Part shown: in pieces, positions 63,711 to 64,000 of the stretch
Numbering within the stretch: position 1 is the first letter of the stretch
Layout: every line of letters starts with the position of its first letter
From: Rheinheimera pacifica
GTDB taxonomy: Bacteria; Pseudomonadota; Gammaproteobacteria; Enterobacterales; Alteromonadaceae
DNA: 64,000 bases
Reading direction: 5' to 3'
Assembly (NCBI RefSeq): GCF_900108485.1
Contig: NZ_FNXF01000003.1
Location: 345,576-409,575, forward strand
Program-made: the position numbers and the translations under genes
Notes under the pieces: model-generated
Databases searched by the model: none
The model's input: the letters and a program-made list of their open reading frames with translations, nothing else
Told to the model about the DNA's origin: nothing

Positions 63711-64000
63711 ATGACCAACCCAACTTTCGATATACAAGCAGCCATTCAGGCATTACGTGATGGCAAAGGTTTGTCTGGTAAAGACGGTATCTTAACGCCG
63801 TTAATTAAACAACTGACCGAAGCAGCGATGCAGGCCGAGTTAGAGCAGCACCTTGAGCAAGATGAAGCCCCTAATCGCAAGAACGGCAGCTCTGCCAAAA
63901 CCATGAAAAGCACCGCCGGCAGCTTTGAATTGAATACACCACGTGACCGTGCCGGTAGCTTTGAGCCGCAAATCGTCAAAAAGCACCAGACTCAACTCAC
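63711..64000 (+). CDS. IS256-family (Mutator-type) transposase, partial
   Basis: First 96 codons of a transposase that runs off the window. MTNPTFDIQAAIQALRDGKG, the SGKDGILTPLIKQLTEAAMQ segment, AELEQHLEQDEAPNRKNGSS and SFELNTPRDRAGSFEPQIVK match the N-terminal part of IS256 family transposases; the catalytic DDE residues lie further on. A reverse-strand frame over the same bases is a shadow. Whether the element is intact cannot be seen. Confidence 0.9.
   Translation, partial: MTNPTFDIQAAIQALRDGKGLSGKDGILTPLIKQLTEAAMQAELEQHLEQDEAPNRKNGSSAKTMKSTAGSFELNTPRDRAGSFEPQIVKKHQTQL

Noticed and set aside
63746..63979. Reverse-strand 77-codon frame at the window end
   Set aside because: The plus strand encodes an IS256-family transposase N terminus over the same bases.

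Overview
The window looks like the chromosome of a free-living aerobic gammaproteobacterium of the Alteromonadales/Chromatiaceae type (Rheinheimera, Alishewanella or Arsukibacterium would fit; this is inferred from gene content, not from a search). Reasons: side-by-side ivd and liu branched-chain amino acid degradation clusters under a MerR-type LiuR, YjbEFGH and Wzy-type polysaccharide genes, heavy c-di-GMP and phosphorelay signalling, and several ParE/RES toxin-antitoxin pairs. No rRNA, tRNA or CRISPR array was seen.

Layout. (1) 0.1-9.4 kb, minus strand: a tightly overlapping signalling operon (receiver protein, Hpt, single receiver, a 1618-residue LOV-GGDEF-EAL-REC hybrid, a soluble histidine kinase), followed by an exporter-type ABC protein. 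A membrane PAS protein without an output domain is divergent from it (9.6-10.7 kb). (2) 10.7-19.2 kb: polysaccharide locus I, two divergent arms carrying GT4, WecG/TagA, GT2, Wzy and a DUF218-like protein on the minus strand and WecA-type initiator, Wzx flippase and polysaccharide pyruvyl transferase on the plus strand. (3) 19.3-24.9 kb: stress genes, including HPII-type catalase, two very small genes and a rhodanese. (4) 24.9-27.2 kb: two ParD/ParE-type modules flanking a DMT transporter. (5) 27.2-35.7 kb, minus: ivdG-F-E-D-C, mmsA, ivdA for valine and isoleucine degradation; 36.0-45.4 kb, plus: liuR-A-B-C-D-E-F-G for leucine degradation. The two arms diverge from a 265-bp control region with two LiuR-like operators. 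(6) 45.5-53.6 kb: Xre/RES toxin-antitoxin pair and assorted metabolic genes (glutathione peroxidase, D-lactate dehydrogenase, thymidine kinase, MAPEG, diguanylate cyclase). (7) 53.7-62.0 kb, minus: polysaccharide locus II (yjbEFGH-like genes, WbpM/PglF-type dehydratase, galU, ugd). (8) An RNA-type metallo-beta-lactamase and the left end of an IS256-family element close the window.

How the genes work together. The ivd arm takes isobutyryl-CoA to propionyl-CoA and carries the hydratase, dehydrogenase and thiolase steps for the isoleucine branch. The liu arm takes isovaleryl-CoA to acetyl-CoA plus acetoacetate, which LiuFG and a thiolase can return to acetyl-CoA. The two polysaccharide loci and the three c-di-GMP/PAS proteins suggest regulated matrix production.

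What stands out. The giant signalling protein has a LOV domain whose four flavin-contact residues have exactly the spacing of plant phototropin LOV2, so the operon is probably a blue-light input to c-di-GMP turnover. The gaps of the ivd/liu cluster, and apparently only those gaps here, carry two families of short non-coding elements with long imperfect terminal inverted repeats, in full and half copies. Eight tandem 7-bp repeats sit just upstream of the metallo-beta-lactamase ribosome binding site. Start codons were moved from the longest reading frame where a good ribosome binding site supported it; this is stated in each entry.
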